Assembly (NCBI RefSeq): GCF_040807025.1
Contig: NC_090951.1
Location: forward strand, 4,588,001 to 4,652,000
Direction: 5' to 3'
Source of the DNA: Struthio camelus
Lineage: Eukaryota; Chordata; Aves; Struthioniformes; Struthionidae
DNA length: 64,000 nucleotides
The notes beneath the pieces are model-generated. The model was not told the origin of the DNA. It saw nothing but the letters and a program-made list of their open reading frames with translations, and did not search any database. This document shows positions 63,372-64,000 of this stretch, piece after piece (positions within the stretch are counted from its first letter, which is position 1; each line of letters starts with the position of its first letter). The translations under genes and the position numbers were made by a program.

Positions 63372-63406
63372 TAAACCCGCCTTTTCACGCCGAAAAGGCG
63401 GGTTTA
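63372..63406. repeat. Perfect 15-bp inverted repeat (hairpin)
   Basis: The left arm taaacccgccttttc (63372-63386) and right arm gaaaaggcgggttta (63392-63406) are exact reverse complements with the five-base loop acgcc. An RNA from either strand would form a stable stem. The arms contain CGCC/GGCG words of E2F-like type (GCCTTTTC, GAAAAGGC). Confidence 0.9.
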
Positions 63407-64000
63407 AGGGACTTCGAGGACAGCGTTTGCCCCCCAACAAAAATCTCCCTGCCGCTTAGAAAAATAGGTGGGGAATGGATTCCTGGCTTAATGGTGTCCA
63501 TTTCCCGATACCTCGTCTTCTGTATTTTGTCCAAACCGTGAGAGATTTGGGAATTATTTATTAAATTCCACTGATAATTACTATTCTGTTTAACAGAAGT
63601 TGGCAAGACTGCTTATCGCGCTCATCGGGGCAACGTTTCTGTGAAATCCAGCACCTTTTTAAACGAGGTGGCCGGGCAAGGAGCGAGGGCAGACAGCTCG
63701 TGCTCTCTGGGTCCGTTTGCTGGAGGGTCTGCGAGGGCTTTTCCCTTCTCCTCTTCCCCTTGCTCTGATTACGAAATTTTAACAGGAATAGGTAAAGCCT
63801 CGAAAGCGAGCGCTTGGATTGCTAACGTACAGGAACAGCGCGCATAACCTGGTTTTAAACTTTGGCATACCCACCTTCCTCGCCCCTTATTTCCATGATC
63901 TACCTTCCCGTTTTAATAAAAAGTGCTCACAGTTAATGGCTGCTGTTGACCGCTAGATTCCCTGCCTGAGGAATGTACAAATCTATGCTAAATTAAACTG
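63407..64000. other. Sequence downstream of the terminal CpG island
   Basis: This is probably the first intron of the next gene. I see no coding exon. The short ORF at 63641-63847 resembles no known protein. Confidence 0.4.

Noticed and set aside
62386..63459. A 357-codon open frame on the + strand
   Set aside because: It crosses simple repeats, poly-A and the CpG island, and encodes low-complexity Pro/Arg/Ala text with K runs and a (CCGAG)n-derived repeat. Several other frames are open in the same place, as expected from GC-rich composition.

Overview
The window looks like a piece of bird nuclear genome. The evidence is one vertebrate-type spliced exon, one recognisable CR1 retrotransposon tail of avian style, very few other interspersed repeats, isolated CpG islands, and long AT-rich noncoding stretches with homopolymer and AT microsatellites. 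There are no operons, no dense long ORFs and no CRISPR or phage-like structure, and I found no rRNA or tRNA gene.

One gene is certain. The last coding exon of COTL1 (coactosin-like F-actin-binding protein) lies on the + strand at 3980-4090. It is preceded by the 3' part of its last intron (1-3979) and followed by a 3' UTR of about 0.6 to 1.2 kb, with two alternative poly(A) signal positions near 4.68 kb and 5.28 kb.

The next roughly 57 kb (5.3-62.6 kb) holds no protein-coding exon I can support. It carries two orphan CpG islands. The one at about 8.04-8.83 kb has no assigned gene. The one at about 54.7-55.06 kb contains an RFX/X-box-like dyad, and a second dyad lies about 250 bp away. It also carries an avian CR1 tail (19.24-19.41 kb), several ancient amniote repeats (MIR-like, CR1/L3-like and hAT-like pieces), several AT-rich stretches with clustered homeodomain-type TAATTA cores, and simple repeats.

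The last 1.5 kb begins with a strong CpG island at about 62.6-63.2 kb. It has a (CCGAG)n array, E2F-like and YY1-like sites and several candidate + strand splice donors, so it looks like a housekeeping promoter with a noncoding first exon. In mammals the next gene in the direction of COTL1 transcription is MEAK7 (TLDC1), in the same orientation and roughly 60 kb away. The island is therefore most simply read as the MEAK7 promoter, but no MEAK7 coding sequence is visible and this is an inference from synteny.

I found no clearly new biological system. The most interesting signals are the X-box-like dyads (around 20.0, 37.9, 54.55 and 54.80 kb), the orphan CpG islands, a perfect 15-bp hairpin at 63372-63406 just downstream of the terminal promoter, and a degenerate 10-bp-phased GTAAAC repeat at 31416-31455.
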